From Halopolyspora algeriensis (GTDB lineage Bacteria; Actinomycetota; Actinomycetes; Mycobacteriales; Pseudonocardiaceae): a stretch of 64,000 nucleotides of DNA. This document shows positions 10,781 to 18,974 of this stretch, in pieces. Positions within the stretch are counted from its first letter, which is position 1. Each line of letters begins with the position of its first letter. The notes beneath the pieces were generated by a model, which saw only the letters and a program-made list of their open reading frames with translations, had not been told where the DNA came from and ran no database searches. The translations under genes were made by a program, and so were the position numbers. The DNA is taken from NCBI RefSeq assembly GCF_003337235.1, contig NZ_QPJC01000011.1, positions 108,682 to 172,681 of the forward strand. The letters run 5' to 3'.

Positions 10781-12139
10781 ATGCAACGGAGGATCTTCGG
10801 CATCGAAACCGAGTTCGGGGTCACCTGCACCTTCCACGGGCAGCGCAGGCTCTCTCCGGACGAGGTGGCCCGATACCTGTTCCGGCGGGTCGTGTCCTGG
10901 GGGCGTTCGTCGAACGTGTTCCTGCGCAACGGGGCCCGGCTCTATCTCGACGTGGGCTCACACCCCGAATACGCCACCGCAGAGTGCGATGATCTCACCC
11001 AACTCGTCACCCATGACAAGGCAGGTGAGCGGATCCTGGAGGATCTGCTCATCGATGCCGAACGCCGGTTGGCCGACGAGGGGATCGGCGGCGACATCTT
11101 TCTGTTCAAAAACAACACCGACTCGGCGGGGAACTCCTACGGCTGCCACGAGAACTACCTGGTCGGGCGTTCGGGGGAGTTCTCCCGCATCGCCGACGTG
11201 CTGCTGCCGTTCCTGGTGACTCGTCAGCTCATCTGTGGTGCCGGCAAGGTGCTGCAGACCCCGCGTGGAGCGGTGTACTGCCTGTCCCAGCGCGCCGAGC
11301 ACATCTGGGAAGGGGTCTCCAGCGCCACGACCCGGTCCCGTCCGATCATCAACACCCGTGACGAGCCCCATGCCGATGCCGAGCGGTATCGCAGGTTGCA
11401 CGTGATCGTCGGGGACTCGAACATGTCCGAGGTCACCACCCTGCTCAAGGTCGGCACCGCGAACCTGGTGCTGGAGATGGTCGAGCAGGGTGTGCAGTTC
11501 CGGGACTTCAGCCTCGACAACCCGATCCGGGCGATCCGCGAGATCAGCCACGACATGACCGGCCGCCGCCCCGTGCGCTTGGCGGGGGGACGGGAGGCCT
11601 CGGCGCTGGAGATTCAGCGCGAGTACTACGAGCGGGCGGTCGCGCACGTGGCCAAGCGTGGTTCCGATCCGATGACCGATCGGATCATGGATCTGTGGGG
11701 GCGGGCGCTGGATGCGGTGGAGACACAGGACTATTCGCTGATCGACCGGGAAGTGGACTGGGCGATCAAGTACCGCCTGCTGGAGCGCTACCGCAACAAG
11801 CACGGGTTGGAGCTGTCCAGCCCCCGCATCGCGCAGCTGGATCTCAGCTATCACGATCTGCGGCGCGGCCGTGGGCTTTTCGACATGCTGCAGCGCAAGG
11901 ATCTGGTGGACCGCGCCACCGAGGACGGCGAGATCGAGGCGGCCAAGGACACCCCGCCGCAGAGCACCCGGGCGAAGCTGCGCGGCGACTTCATCGCCGC
12001 CGCACAGGAGGCGGGCCGGGACTTCACGGTCGACTGGGTCCATCTCAAGCTCAACGACCAGGCTCAGCGCACGGTGCTGTGCAAGGACCCGTTCCGCGCC
12101 GTCGACGAGCGTGTCGAACGCCTGATCGGTTCGTTGTAG
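10781..12139 (+). CDS. pafA: Pup-protein ligase PafA
   Basis: Uses ATP to join the C-terminal Glu of deamidated Pup to substrate lysines. The 452-residue protein is a glutamine-synthetase-like ligase: [14 protein letters not shown] at the N-terminus, catalytic Asp57 in [13 protein letters not shown], then [30 protein letters not shown] and [16 protein letters not shown]. It ends in the conserved tail [20 protein letters not shown] plus 20 further residues. The last 117 bp are present a second time at 12836-12952, beyond a two-gene toxin-antitoxin cassette. This first copy keeps the His of DWVHLKL typical of the family and is the functional end. Confidence 0.96.
   Translation: MQRRIFGIETEFGVTCTFHGQRRLSPDEVARYLFRRVVSWGRSSNVFLRNGARLYLDVGSHPEYATAECDDLTQLVTHDKAGERILEDLLIDAERRLADEGIGGDIFLFKNNTDSAGNSYGCHENYLVGRSGEFSRIADVLLPFLVTRQLICGAGKVLQTPRGAVYCLSQRAEHIWEGVSSATTRSRPIINTRDEPHADAERYRRLHVIVGDSNMSEVTTLLKVGTANLVLEMVEQGVQFRDFSLDNPIRAIREISHDMTGRRPVRLAGGREASALEIQREYYERAVAHVAKRGSDPMTDRIMDLWGRALDAVETQDYSLIDREVDWAIKYRLLERYRNKHGLELSSPRIAQLDLSYHDLRRGRGLFDMLQRKDLVDRATEDGEIEAAKDTPPQSTRAKLRGDFIAAAQEAGRDFTVDWVHLKLNDQAQRTVLCKDPFRAVDERVERLIGSL
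12023..12139 (+). repeat. Direct repeat, copy 1 (3' end of pafA)
   Basis: 117 bp encoding the last 38 codons and stop of pafA. It matches 12836-12952 with two mismatches that I can see (A/C and C/T, both in the first third); the remaining 80 or so bases are identical. Confidence 0.9.
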
Positions 12140-12187
12140 ACAACGATCGAGCAGGTGCTGCTTTCGGTGGATGATGCGATGATTATT

Positions 12188-12205
12188 CTAACACATATGT
12201 GTTAG
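12188..12205. promoter_or_regulatory. 18-bp perfect palindrome, probable toxin-antitoxin autoregulatory operator
   Basis: CTAACACATATGTGTTAG is its own reverse complement. It overlaps the -10 box of the toxin gene by three bases, so a bound dimer would block transcription. Ribbon-helix-helix antitoxins such as the one encoded just downstream typically bind such sites. Confidence 0.7.
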
Positions 12206-12214
12206 TATGGTGAT
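12203..12214 (+). promoter_or_regulatory. Leaderless-type -10 box of the toxin gene
   Basis: TAGTAT (12203-12208) lies 6 nt before the GTG at 12215 and overlaps the palindromic operator. No Shine-Dalgarno is present. Confidence 0.55.
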
Positions 12215-12484
12215 GTGTTCGGAGAGATCAAGGAAAGTGCCTGGTCGATTGAGCACCTGGCCCGGCACGGAGTCTCTCTGGACGAGGTTCGTGAGGCTGT
12301 CCTGGAACGGCCGGTCTACCAGCACAGTGGCCGCAACAATACGGTCAATGTCTACGGCCGTACGTTCGCGGGCCGTTACCTGTTCGTCGTGCTTGCCGAT
12401 CAGGGAAACGGTCTGGCTTTCGTGGTCACCGCACGCACGATGCAAGCCAAGGAGCGTCGACTGTTCCACCGAAAGGCCCGGTAA
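12215..12484 (+). CDS. BrnT-like (DUF4258-type) toxin
   Basis: An 89-residue protein with the layout of BrnT-type RNase toxins: an N-terminal HLARHGVSLDEVREAV, a central YGRTFAGRYLFVVLAD, and a C-terminal VVTARTMQAKERRLFHRK resembling the ISARxMxxKER end of the family. BrnT toxins cleave RNA and arrest growth; that activity is inferred here. The GTG start follows a TANNNT box and an 18-bp palindrome. The downstream antitoxin begins 2 nt after its stop, so both are co-transcribed in the toxin-first order of brnTA modules. The pair sits between two copies of the pafA 3' end. Confidence 0.75.
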   Translation: MFGEIKESAWSIEHLARHGVSLDEVREAVLERPVYQHSGRNNTVNVYGRTFAGRYLFVVLADQGNGLAFVVTARTMQAKERRLFHRKAR

Positions 12485-12486
12485 TC

Positions 12487-12822
12487 ATGAACAACAAGGA
12501 TCAGGATGAGCAGCTGCCCATGCCCGAGGAGCAGCTCGAAGCGCTTGCCGAGTACTACGACACGCACTCCGGCGCGGACGAGCCCCACGCCGAAGAGGGC
12601 GAGTGGGTCGAACCGCCCACCATGGTAACGGTCTCGATCCGGGTCACCGAGCGCACCCGTGATGCTCTTGATCGTCAGGCTGCTGAGCACGGCATGCGTC
12701 GGACCGCCTACATCCGTCAAGCATTGGAAGACCTCACTTCTTCGAAGCGGGACCACGATGAGTCCCTGGAAAAGCGAGTCGAACGGCTGGAAGCTGCTCT
12801 GTACCGGAACAGAGCTGCATGA
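12487..12822 (+). CDS. Ribbon-helix-helix antitoxin (BrnA/CopG-like)
   Basis: A 111-residue acidic protein. The N-terminal half is Glu/Asp-rich and probably disordered. A ribbon-helix-helix DNA-binding domain follows at about residues 44-80: [20 protein letters not shown] (the beta strand and first helix), then [17 protein letters not shown] short coiled stretch ([18 protein letters not shown]) ends it. It should neutralise the toxin encoded immediately upstream and repress the pair through the palindrome at 12188-12205. The ATG at 12487 lies 2 nt after the toxin stop. It contains few lysines, the residues on which pupylation would act. Confidence 0.75.
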   Translation: MNNKDQDEQLPMPEEQLEALAEYYDTHSGADEPHAEEGEWVEPPTMVTVSIRVTERTRDALDRQAAEHGMRRTAYIRQALEDLTSSKRDHDESLEKRVERLEAALYRNRAA

Positions 12823-12825
12823 GTG

Positions 12826-12952
12826 GGATCGCGATTTCACGGTCGACTGGGTCCCTCTCAAGCTCAACGATCAGGCTCAGCGCACGGTGCTGTGCAAGGA
12901 CCCGTTCCGCGCCGTCGACGAGCGTGTCGAACGCCTGATCGGTTCGTTGTAG
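12826..12952 (+). pseudogene. Duplicated 3' end of pafA (non-functional fragment)
   Basis: Encodes [20 protein letters not shown] and the rest of the PafA C-terminus to the same stop codon, with no start or upstream part of the gene. The conserved His of DWVHLKL is Pro here, consistent with loss of selection. It begins 4 nt after the antitoxin stop and may be a scar of the event that placed the toxin-antitoxin pair here. Confidence 0.85.
12836..12952 (+). repeat. Direct repeat, copy 2 (pafA 3' end)
   Basis: Second copy of the 117-bp repeat at 12023-12139, in direct orientation, start-to-start distance 813 bp. The two copies bracket exactly the toxin-antitoxin pair and its promoter. Confidence 0.9.
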
Positions 12953-13121
12953 CAAGGAGGATGCCCGTCCGGACGTCACGAGACGTTCAGGTGCCGCAAC
13001 CGTTCCGGCCACCGCGCACACCGCCTGCGGCGACGGGTCTGTGCTGTTCGAGAGGGGCCTTTTCCATGCTGCCCCCTCGGCTTGTTCGTGCGGGCTGATG
13101 TGGGTGATCGGTTCCCGCGGC

Positions 13122-13814
13122 TCAGGGGGTCGCGCGGCGGAGCATGAGCAGGCTGGCCGCGGCCAGCACGAGCGTCAGCAGAGCGGGCCAGCCGGCCAGC
13201 AGGCTCAGTGACGACTGGTCGACGAACCATGCGCCGACCTCTCCCCACCAGCGCCGCCACGACACCAGCACGGCCAGGCCGCCGAGGACGACCAGGGCAG
13301 TGATGGCCAATATGTACATGCCGGTCACGCCCCAGCGCTTGAAGATCACGCCGAAGAACATCCCGAGGAAGGAGACCAGCAGTATCGGTACCGCGTAGGC
13401 GAGCAGCTGCAGCAGGACATTGCTCTGCTGGAGGAATTCGACGCCGAAGAACGGCAGCGAGACTCCCCAGCCGCCGGTGGCGCTCTCGACGAGTTCGAGC
13501 ATGGTCAGCGCGGCGCCGTAGCACAGGGACTGGGCCAGGGCCATCAGGCAGGTGGCGAGGTAGAAGGTTCTCCGCGTCACGCTCAACCCGAGGATCATCG
13601 GGAAGTAGTGCGTCATCGTGATGATGTAGGCGACGAGCATGACGGCGTAGAACGTCGTCAGCCCACCCGTGAACGCGTCCTCCCCCGAAGTGTCGAGGAG
13701 CGCGAACACCATCAGGTTGACGAGGAAAGCGCCGCCGAGGACGAGCCACGGCATTCCCAGGGTGCTGGGCCACGCGGCGAGCTGGACCCGTGCGGTGGAG
13801 AGGACGCGGTTCAT
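13122..13814 (-). CDS. ABC transporter permease (ABC-2-like membrane protein)
   Basis: A 230-residue integral membrane protein with about six hydrophobic segments (for example MPWLVLGGAFLVNLMVFALL and GMYILAITALVVLGGLAVLV) and no other recognised domain. Its ATG overlaps the stop of the upstream ATPase gene by 4 nt (ATGA), so it is the membrane partner of that ATPase in a three-gene operon headed by a GntR/YtrA-type regulator. The transported substrate is unknown; related operons in Gram-positives respond to cell-envelope stress. Confidence 0.8.
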   Translation of the reverse strand: MNRVLSTARVQLAAWPSTLGMPWLVLGGAFLVNLMVFALLDTSGEDAFTGGLTTFYAVMLVAYIITMTHYFPMILGLSVTRRTFYLATCLMALAQSLCYGAALTMLELVESATGGWGVSLPFFGVEFLQQSNVLLQLLAYAVPILLVSFLGMFFGVIFKRWGVTGMYILAITALVVLGGLAVLVSWRRWWGEVGAWFVDQSSLSLLAGWPALLTLVLAAASLLMLRRATP

Positions 13815-14704
13815 CGGGAGGACTCCTTCGAGGAGGTGTTGCGGGTGGTGGTGTGCACGACGAGCTGCTGCAGCGACACCGGCTCGAGTTCCACGCCGTG
13901 GCTGTGGGCGCGCGTGCGCTCGGTGGAGTCGCCCGTGCTGCGCACGGTCACCCGGGCGAAGCCGCCCATCTGCTCGCGGTGCAGCTCGTCGCGCCCGGCG
14001 GTGAACTCGTCGACCGCCGCCGTCGGGCCGGTCACCGTGACCGCCTGCTCCCGCAGCGTCTCGGCGTCCTGGTCCAGCAGCATTCGACCGCCGTCGATGA
14101 GCAGCACGTGCTCGATGAGATCGCTGACCTCGTCGATGAGGTGGGTGGACAGCACCACCGTGCGCGGGTTCTCGGCGTAGTCGGCCAGCAGCCGGTCGTA
14201 GAACAGCTGCCGGGCCACCGCGTCCAGCCCGAGATACGGCTCGTCGAACAGGGTCAGCGGGGCGCGGGAGGCGAGGCCGAGGACGATGCCGACCGCCGAG
14301 AACATGCCTCGCGAGAGCCTGTTCATGCGCCGGTTCAGGGGCAGCCGGAAGTCCTCCATCAGGGAGTCGGCGAAGTCCTGATCCCAGTTCGGGTACAGCG
14401 TCCGTGCGGCGCGCAGGACGTGTCGCACCTTGAAGTTGTCGGGATAGCGCTGGTTCTCCTTGATGAAGCTGACCTGCGACAGCACCGCCTCGTTCTCGTA
14501 GGGGCGGGCCCCGAAGATCTCGGTCCGGCCGGAACCGGCGAGGTCCTGACCGGTCAGCAGCCGCATCAGGGTGCTCTTGCCCGCGCCGTTGCGGCCGAGC
14601 AGGCCGGTGATCGTGTTTTCCCGGACGGCGAAGCTGACGCCGTCCAGTGCGGTGACGTCGCCGTAGCGCTTCGTCACATTCGAGAGAGCGACGACGGAGT
14701 TCAC
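13811..14704 (-). CDS. ABC transporter ATP-binding protein
   Basis: A 297-residue ATPase energising the adjacent permease. It has Walker A GRNGAGKS, a degenerate signature NRLSRGM (instead of LSGGQ), and Walker B LTLFDEPYLGLD followed by STHLIDEV. The C-terminal 70 residues form an extension. The GTG at 14704 was chosen because it overlaps the regulator's stop (GTGA) and the sequence MNSVVALSNVTKRYGDV is the usual start of such domains. The frame remains open upstream through the regulator gene in another frame, which is not coding. Confidence 0.9.
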   Translation of the reverse strand: MNSVVALSNVTKRYGDVTALDGVSFAVRENTITGLLGRNGAGKSTLMRLLTGQDLAGSGRTEIFGARPYENEAVLSQVSFIKENQRYPDNFKVRHVLRAARTLYPNWDQDFADSLMEDFRLPLNRRMNRLSRGMFSAVGIVLGLASRAPLTLFDEPYLGLDAVARQLFYDRLLADYAENPRTVVLSTHLIDEVSDLIEHVLLIDGGRMLLDQDAETLREQAVTVTGPTAAVDEFTAGRDELHREQMGGFARVTVRSTGDSTERTRAHSHGVELEPVSLQQLVVHTTTRNTSSKESSR

Positions 14705-15063
14705 GGCTGGTCCTCCCAGTGTTCGATCATGTCCTTGATTTCCTCGGCGCTCAGGCCGAGTTTGCGAGCCTCGATGACCAGCGGATACACGTACTCGTGG
14801 GCGAAGCGTTCCCGGCGTCGTGCGCGGATCTTGGCTTGTGCGCCCGCGGAGACGAACATTCCGATACCTCGTCTCTTGTAGAGGATTCCGTCGGCCGCCA
14901 GCTGGTTGATGCCCTTGGCCGCGGTCGCGGGATTGATGCGGTGGAACGCGGCCAGCTCGTTGGTCGACGGCGCCCGGGTTTCCTCGGCCAGCGAGCCGTC
15001 GATGATCGAGCTTTCGATCTGGTCCGTGATCTGGCGAAAGATCGGCCGCCCCTCGTCCATCAC
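14701..15063 (-). CDS. GntR-family (YtrA-type) transcriptional regulator
   Basis: A 120-residue protein with the short YtrA layout: a winged helix-turn-helix at about residues 8-75 (IFRQITDQIESSIIDGSLAE, STNELAAFHRINPATAAKGI, DGILYKRRGIGMFV) and only a short helical tail for dimerisation. It is first in the operon with the ATPase and permease, overlapping the ATPase by 4 nt, and probably represses its own operon. Start ATG at 15063 (or the next ATG at 15060); the ribosome site is weak. Confidence 0.87.
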   Translation of the reverse strand: MMDEGRPIFRQITDQIESSIIDGSLAEETRAPSTNELAAFHRINPATAAKGINQLAADGILYKRRGIGMFVSAGAQAKIRARRRERFAHEYVYPLVIEARKLGLSAEEIKDMIEHWEDQP

Positions 15064-15122
15064 GGCGTCCCGTATCCCTGCGACTCGTCGGAAACCGGCA
15101 ACCGGTCTTCGGCACCCGAGTT

Positions 15123-15163
15123 CATTGGTTCATTAGTCATGTAGGTAACCATGTAACCAAATG
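15123..15163 (-). promoter_or_regulatory. Promoter/operator region of the GntR-ABC operon
   Basis: An AT-richer stretch about 60-100 nt before the regulator start. It contains the inverted hexamers TTGGTT (15126-15131) and AACCAA (15155-15160) and a direct repeat GGTTAC-AT-GGTTAC read on the minus strand. YtrA-type regulators bind repeats of this kind in their own promoter; binding here is inferred. Confidence 0.4.
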
Positions 15164-15257
15164 ACCCGCGTGTCAAGAAGATTGGCCAAAAAGTCGGCAG
15201 CCGGCGTCCTGTGGCATCGTCGGACCTTCGGGCTGTCAACAGTGCTTTGTATTCGTA

Positions 15258-15271
15258 ATTACTTCAGTAAT
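15258..15271. promoter_or_regulatory. Short inverted repeat before the amidase gene
   Basis: ATTACT-TC-AGTAAT in the AT-rich part of the 311-bp gap between the divergent GntR operon and the amidase gene. It may be an operator; the cognate regulator is unknown. Confidence 0.3.
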
Positions 15272-15374
15272 CAGCGAAACAATATCGGCAATGGCCATTC
15301 TCGAAGGGTGAACTGGCGACTCGCGCCGGATCCGGCAGGATCGGGCACGGACCGGCGATCGGGAAGGGGACGGC

Positions 15375-16850
15375 GTGGAGTATTCGGAATATCGCAAGCA
15401 CGACGGTGTGGCTCTGGCGGAGCGGATCCGCAGCGGAGAGGTATCGGCGGGTGAGGTGCTGGAGGCGGCCATCGCGCGGGCGGAGGTGGTCAACGACCGG
15501 ATCAACGCCCTGACGCGCACCTGCTACGACGAGGCCCGCAAGCAGGCAGCCGAGGAGCTGTCCGGGCCGCTGGCAGGGGTGCCGTTCCTGCTCAAGGACC
15601 TGCACCAGGAGTACGCGGGGGCGTTTTCCACCGCAGGCTCACAGGCGCTGCAAGGAGTCCCCGCTCCGGAAACAGCCGAGGTGGTCCGCCGCTGGACGGA
15701 GGCGGGTCTGGTCGTTTTCGGCCGGACGAACACCCCGGAGTTCGGTGCCAAACCGATCACCGAGCCGCTCGTGTCCGGAGCGGCCCGCAACCCGTGGAAC
15801 CTCGCCCACACTCCCGGTGGATCCTCCGGTGGCGCGGCAGCGGCGGTGGCCTCGGGGATCGTTCCGGTGGCCGGAGCCAGCGACGGTGGTGGCTCGATCC
15901 GGATCCCGGCGGCCTGCTGCGGCCTGTTCGGACTCAAACCCGGTCGAGGGCTCGTCCCGGCCGGACCCGAGCGAGCCGAGAACTTCCACGGAGCTTCCCT
16001 CGATGGGGTCATCTCCCGCAGCGTGCGCGACAGCGCGGCAGCCCTGGATGTGCTGATCGGACCCGACCCGGAAGGGCCGTACCAGGCGGGTGTTCCGGAA
16101 CGCGAGTTCACGCAGGAGCTGAGCCGCGAACCGGGCACGCTGCGCATCGGTTTCAGCGCCGAGTCGGCGCTCGGTGATCCGCATCCGCACGCGGTCGCCG
16201 CGCTCACCGATGCGGCCGAACTCCTGGAGTCACTGGGGCACGAGGTCGAAGAGGTGTCCTCACCCGTGGATCTCGCCGCTTTGGCGGTCGACTTCCTCGA
16301 GGCGTGGTCGGTGAAGCTGGCTTCGGCGATGAACGAAGCCATCCGGCGTACGGGGGCTTCCGAGAGCTCCTTCGAGCTCGACACGCGGCTGCTCGCGGCG
16401 GTCGGGCGTACCTTCAGCGGCCCGGAGTACTCCGCGGTGCTGGATCGTTGGCACGGCCACACCAGGCGGCTGGCCGAATTCCACCGGCAGTACGACCTGC
16501 TGCTGACCCCGAGTCTGGCAGGTCCACCGGTGCGGATCGGAGAGCTGGAGACTCCGGGACTGTTGCAGGAAGCGGGCAAGCTCGCACTGAGGCTGCGACT
16601 GGCTCCCGTCCTTCGCGCGACCGGTGTGGTGGACCGTGTCGCGCGGGACAACCTGCGTCATGTTCCGTACACGCAGTTGGCGAACATCACCGGCCGTCCG
16701 GCGATGTCGGTGCCGCTGTACTGGGACCCGGAGGGGCTGCCGCTGGGCGTGCAGTTCGTGGCGCCGCTCGGCGGGGAGGGCATGCTGTTCCGGCTCGCCG
16801 CGCAACTCGAGCAGGCGCGGGCCTGGGCCGATCACGAGCCGCCGCTGTGA
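15375..16850 (+). CDS. Amidase (amidase-signature family)
   Basis: A 491-residue hydrolase of carboxylic amides with the Ser-cisSer-Lys triad in place: Lys74 (PFLLKDL), cis-Ser150 (PGGSSGG) and nucleophile Ser174 (DGGGSIRIPA). The GTG at 15375 has GGGAAGGGGA 5-14 nt upstream. The family includes GatA and many catabolic amidases; the absence of gatB/gatC neighbours argues for a catabolic or detoxifying enzyme. The substrate cannot be told. Confidence 0.92.
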   Translation: MEYSEYRKHDGVALAERIRSGEVSAGEVLEAAIARAEVVNDRINALTRTCYDEARKQAAEELSGPLAGVPFLLKDLHQEYAGAFSTAGSQALQGVPAPETAEVVRRWTEAGLVVFGRTNTPEFGAKPITEPLVSGAARNPWNLAHTPGGSSGGAAAAVASGIVPVAGASDGGGSIRIPAACCGLFGLKPGRGLVPAGPERAENFHGASLDGVISRSVRDSAAALDVLIGPDPEGPYQAGVPEREFTQELSREPGTLRIGFSAESALGDPHPHAVAALTDAAELLESLGHEVEEVSSPVDLAALAVDFLEAWSVKLASAMNEAIRRTGASESSFELDTRLLAAVGRTFSGPEYSAVLDRWHGHTRRLAEFHRQYDLLLTPSLAGPPVRIGELETPGLLQEAGKLALRLRLAPVLRATGVVDRVARDNLRHVPYTQLANITGRPAMSVPLYWDPEGLPLGVQFVAPLGGEGMLFRLAAQLEQARAWADHEPPL

Positions 16851-16980
16851 GGTGTGCGGGTGTGGTCTGCTGTGGCGCTGCCACCCGACCGGTTTTGCGT
16901 GCGGGGAGCACCGTGCCCGATGGCACGGCCGGCAAGGTCTCGGTCGCCCGGCCCCCGAGCGGGGTCGCGGGAGATGGCGC

Positions 16981-16992
16981 TAAGGTTTCGCA
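16981..16992 (+). promoter_or_regulatory. Leaderless-type -10 box of pafB
   Basis: TAAGGT (16981-16986) lies 6 nt before the GTG of pafB; no ribosome binding site. Confidence 0.55.
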
Positions 16993-17988
16993 GTGGCCAC
17001 TGTGCGCGCCGAACGCTTGGTGAACCTCGTGCTGTGCCTGCTGTCGACCCGCCAGTATCTTCCGGCGGAGCGGCTCCGGGAGATCATCCCCGGTTACGCT
17101 GATGCGCCCAGCGACGAGGCGTTCTACCGGACCTTCGAGCGGGACAAGGCCGAGCTGCGCGATCTGGGGATTCCGCTGGAGACCGGGCGCAACTCGGTCT
17201 TCGATCCCGCTGACGGCTACCGCATCGCCCGGCGGGATTACGAACTCGGCGACATCGCCCTGGAGTCCGACGAGGCGGCCGCGGTCGCGCTGGCAGCCAG
17301 GCTGTGGGAATCCCCCGAATTCACCGCTGCCGCGCGGGGAGCATTGCGCAAGCTCCGTGCGGCAGGGGTGAATGTGGACGAGCACGCCCCGGCGGCGATC
17401 GAGCCGAAGGTGCGCACGAGCGAAGCGGCGTTCGCGCCGCTGCTGGCGGCCGTGCAGGCGGGTCGGGCGGTGGTTTTCGACTACCGGCGTCCCGGCAGCA
17501 CCGAGGCGCACCGGCGCACGGTGGAACCGTGGGGCGTGGTCGCGTGGCGAGGCCGCTGGTACGTGGTGGGTCACGATCGTGATCGTGGCGCGAGGCGCTG
17601 CTTCCGCCTGTCCCGCATCAGCGGGAAACCCGAGGCGATCGGCGCGGTGGGGCAGGTGCACCGGCCGGACAACGTCGATCTGCTGCAGGTCGTGTCCGGG
17701 CAGCAGCACGGGGCCCCTCCGAGTACCGTCGCTCGTGTCTGGGCCGCGCGCGGCCGGGCACACGGGTTGCGGCGGACGGCGACGGTGCTGGGGGATCGCG
17801 TGCAGGGCGGTGTGGACGGCGAGGTGCTGGAGCTCGATCTGCACTATCCGGATTCGGCGGCCGGGTGGATCGCCGGCTACGGACCCGATGTCGTCGTCCT
17901 GGAGCCCGATACCTTGCGCAAGGCGGTGTACGAGACACATCTCGGAGTTGTCCGGTCGGCGGGTGCCGACAGTGGGGGCGAGGTATGA
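16993..17988 (+). CDS. pafB: WYL-domain transcriptional activator PafB
   Basis: With PafC it forms the activator that, in mycobacteria, switches on most DNA-damage genes independently of LexA. The 331 residues have an N-terminal winged helix-turn-helix (ERLVNLVLCLLSTRQYLPAE...FERDKAELRDLGIPL) and a WYL domain around residues 150-230 with GRAVVFDYRRPGS, TVEPWGVVAWRGRWYVVGHD and RCFRLSRI. A WCX-like C-terminal part follows. pafC starts within its stop codon (ATGA overlap). The name comes from its location by pafA; direct action in the proteasome is not expected. Confidence 0.95.
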   Translation: MATVRAERLVNLVLCLLSTRQYLPAERLREIIPGYADAPSDEAFYRTFERDKAELRDLGIPLETGRNSVFDPADGYRIARRDYELGDIALESDEAAAVALAARLWESPEFTAAARGALRKLRAAGVNVDEHAPAAIEPKVRTSEAAFAPLLAAVQAGRAVVFDYRRPGSTEAHRRTVEPWGVVAWRGRWYVVGHDRDRGARRCFRLSRISGKPEAIGAVGQVHRPDNVDLLQVVSGQQHGAPPSTVARVWAARGRAHGLRRTATVLGDRVQGGVDGEVLELDLHYPDSAAGWIAGYGPDVVVLEPDTLRKAVYETHLGVVRSAGADSGGEV

Positions 17989-18956
17989 CCGGTGCGGCCG
18001 AACGCCTGCCGCGGCTGCTGGCTCTGATTCCCTACCTGGTGAGCCGGCCGGGAATCGCCGTTGCGCAGGCGGCGGAGGATTTCGGGGTCGCCGAGCGGCA
18101 GTTGCGGCGAGACCTGGAGCTGCTGTGGATGTGCGGGCTTCCCGGCTACGGCCCGGGCGACCTCATCGATCTCTCCTTCGGCAGCGACACCGTCACGGTC
18201 ACCTATGACGCCGGAATGCGGCGCCCGCTGCGGCTGACCACATCCGAGGCGACGTCGCTGCTGGTGGCGCTGCGTGCGCTGGCGGACTCGCCCGGAATCA
18301 CCGATACCGCTGCGGTGCGCCGAGCCCTGGCCAAGGTGGAGGACGCCGTCGGGCAAACCCGCTCGACCGGAGTGGTCGTCGGTCTGGCCGGGCGGGAGCA
18401 CGCGGTGCGTCCCGGTGTGCACGACGCGGTTCGGGAAGCGACCACGCACCGCAAGGCGGTGCGGATGCGCTACTACACGGCCTCGCGGGACGAGGTCACC
18501 GACCGGACGGTGGATCCGATGCGGCTCGTGCTGCTCGAGGGCCACAGCTACCTGGAGGCGTGGTGCCGCCGCGCCGAGGGGGTCCGGTTGTTCCGGCTGG
18601 ACCGCATCGATGCGATCGAGGTGGTGGACGAACCCGCGGCGCCACCGCCGGATGTCGAGCCCACCGATTTCTCCGCGGGCCTGTTCCGGCCGATGCCCGA
18701 CCAGCCCAGCGCCGAGCTCGAGCTGGAACCGGACGCGCACTGGGTCGCCGAGTACTACCCGGTCGACGAGTTCACCGAACTGCCGCAGGGCAGGGTGCGG
18801 GTGAGGATGCGGTACTCCGACCGCTCCTGGATGGTGCGGCTCGTGCTCGGGCTGGGCGGGCAGGCGCGGGTGTGCCGGCCGCCGGAGTTGGCCGACGAGG
18901 TGCGTCGGCGCGCGCTGGAGGCGATGACACGCGCGGATAACCTGCTGTCAACCTGA
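17985..18956 (+). CDS. pafC: WYL-domain transcriptional activator PafC
   Basis: The 323-residue partner of PafB with the same architecture: HTH (VAQAAEDFGVAERQLRRDLE), WYL domain (KAVRMRYYTASRDEVTDRTV, PMRLVLLEGHSYLEAWC, RLFRLDRIDAIEV) and WCX C-terminal region (VRVRMRYSDRSWMVRLVLGL). In mycobacteria single-stranded DNA has been proposed to be sensed by the WYL domains. The ATG at 17985 overlaps the pafB stop by 4 nt; the frame is open further upstream but that part is pafB in another frame. Confidence 0.95.
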   Translation: MTGAAERLPRLLALIPYLVSRPGIAVAQAAEDFGVAERQLRRDLELLWMCGLPGYGPGDLIDLSFGSDTVTVTYDAGMRRPLRLTTSEATSLLVALRALADSPGITDTAAVRRALAKVEDAVGQTRSTGVVVGLAGREHAVRPGVHDAVREATTHRKAVRMRYYTASRDEVTDRTVDPMRLVLLEGHSYLEAWCRRAEGVRLFRLDRIDAIEVVDEPAAPPPDVEPTDFSAGLFRPMPDQPSAELELEPDAHWVAEYYPVDEFTELPQGRVRVRMRYSDRSWMVRLVLGLGGQARVCRPPELADEVRRRALEAMTRADNLLST

Positions 18957-18962
18957 GCGGGT

Positions 18963-18974
18963 TACCGTGGTGCG
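18963..18974 (+). promoter_or_regulatory. Leaderless-type -10 box of a small membrane-protein gene
   Basis: TACCGT (18963-18968) is 6 nt before the GTG at 18975, overlapping the space right after the pafC stop. Confidence 0.45.

Noticed and set aside
13049..13080. GAGGGGC/GCCCCCTC hairpin after the pafA tail copy
   Set aside because: Arms pair only with a bulge and no T-run is present; too weak to call a terminator.
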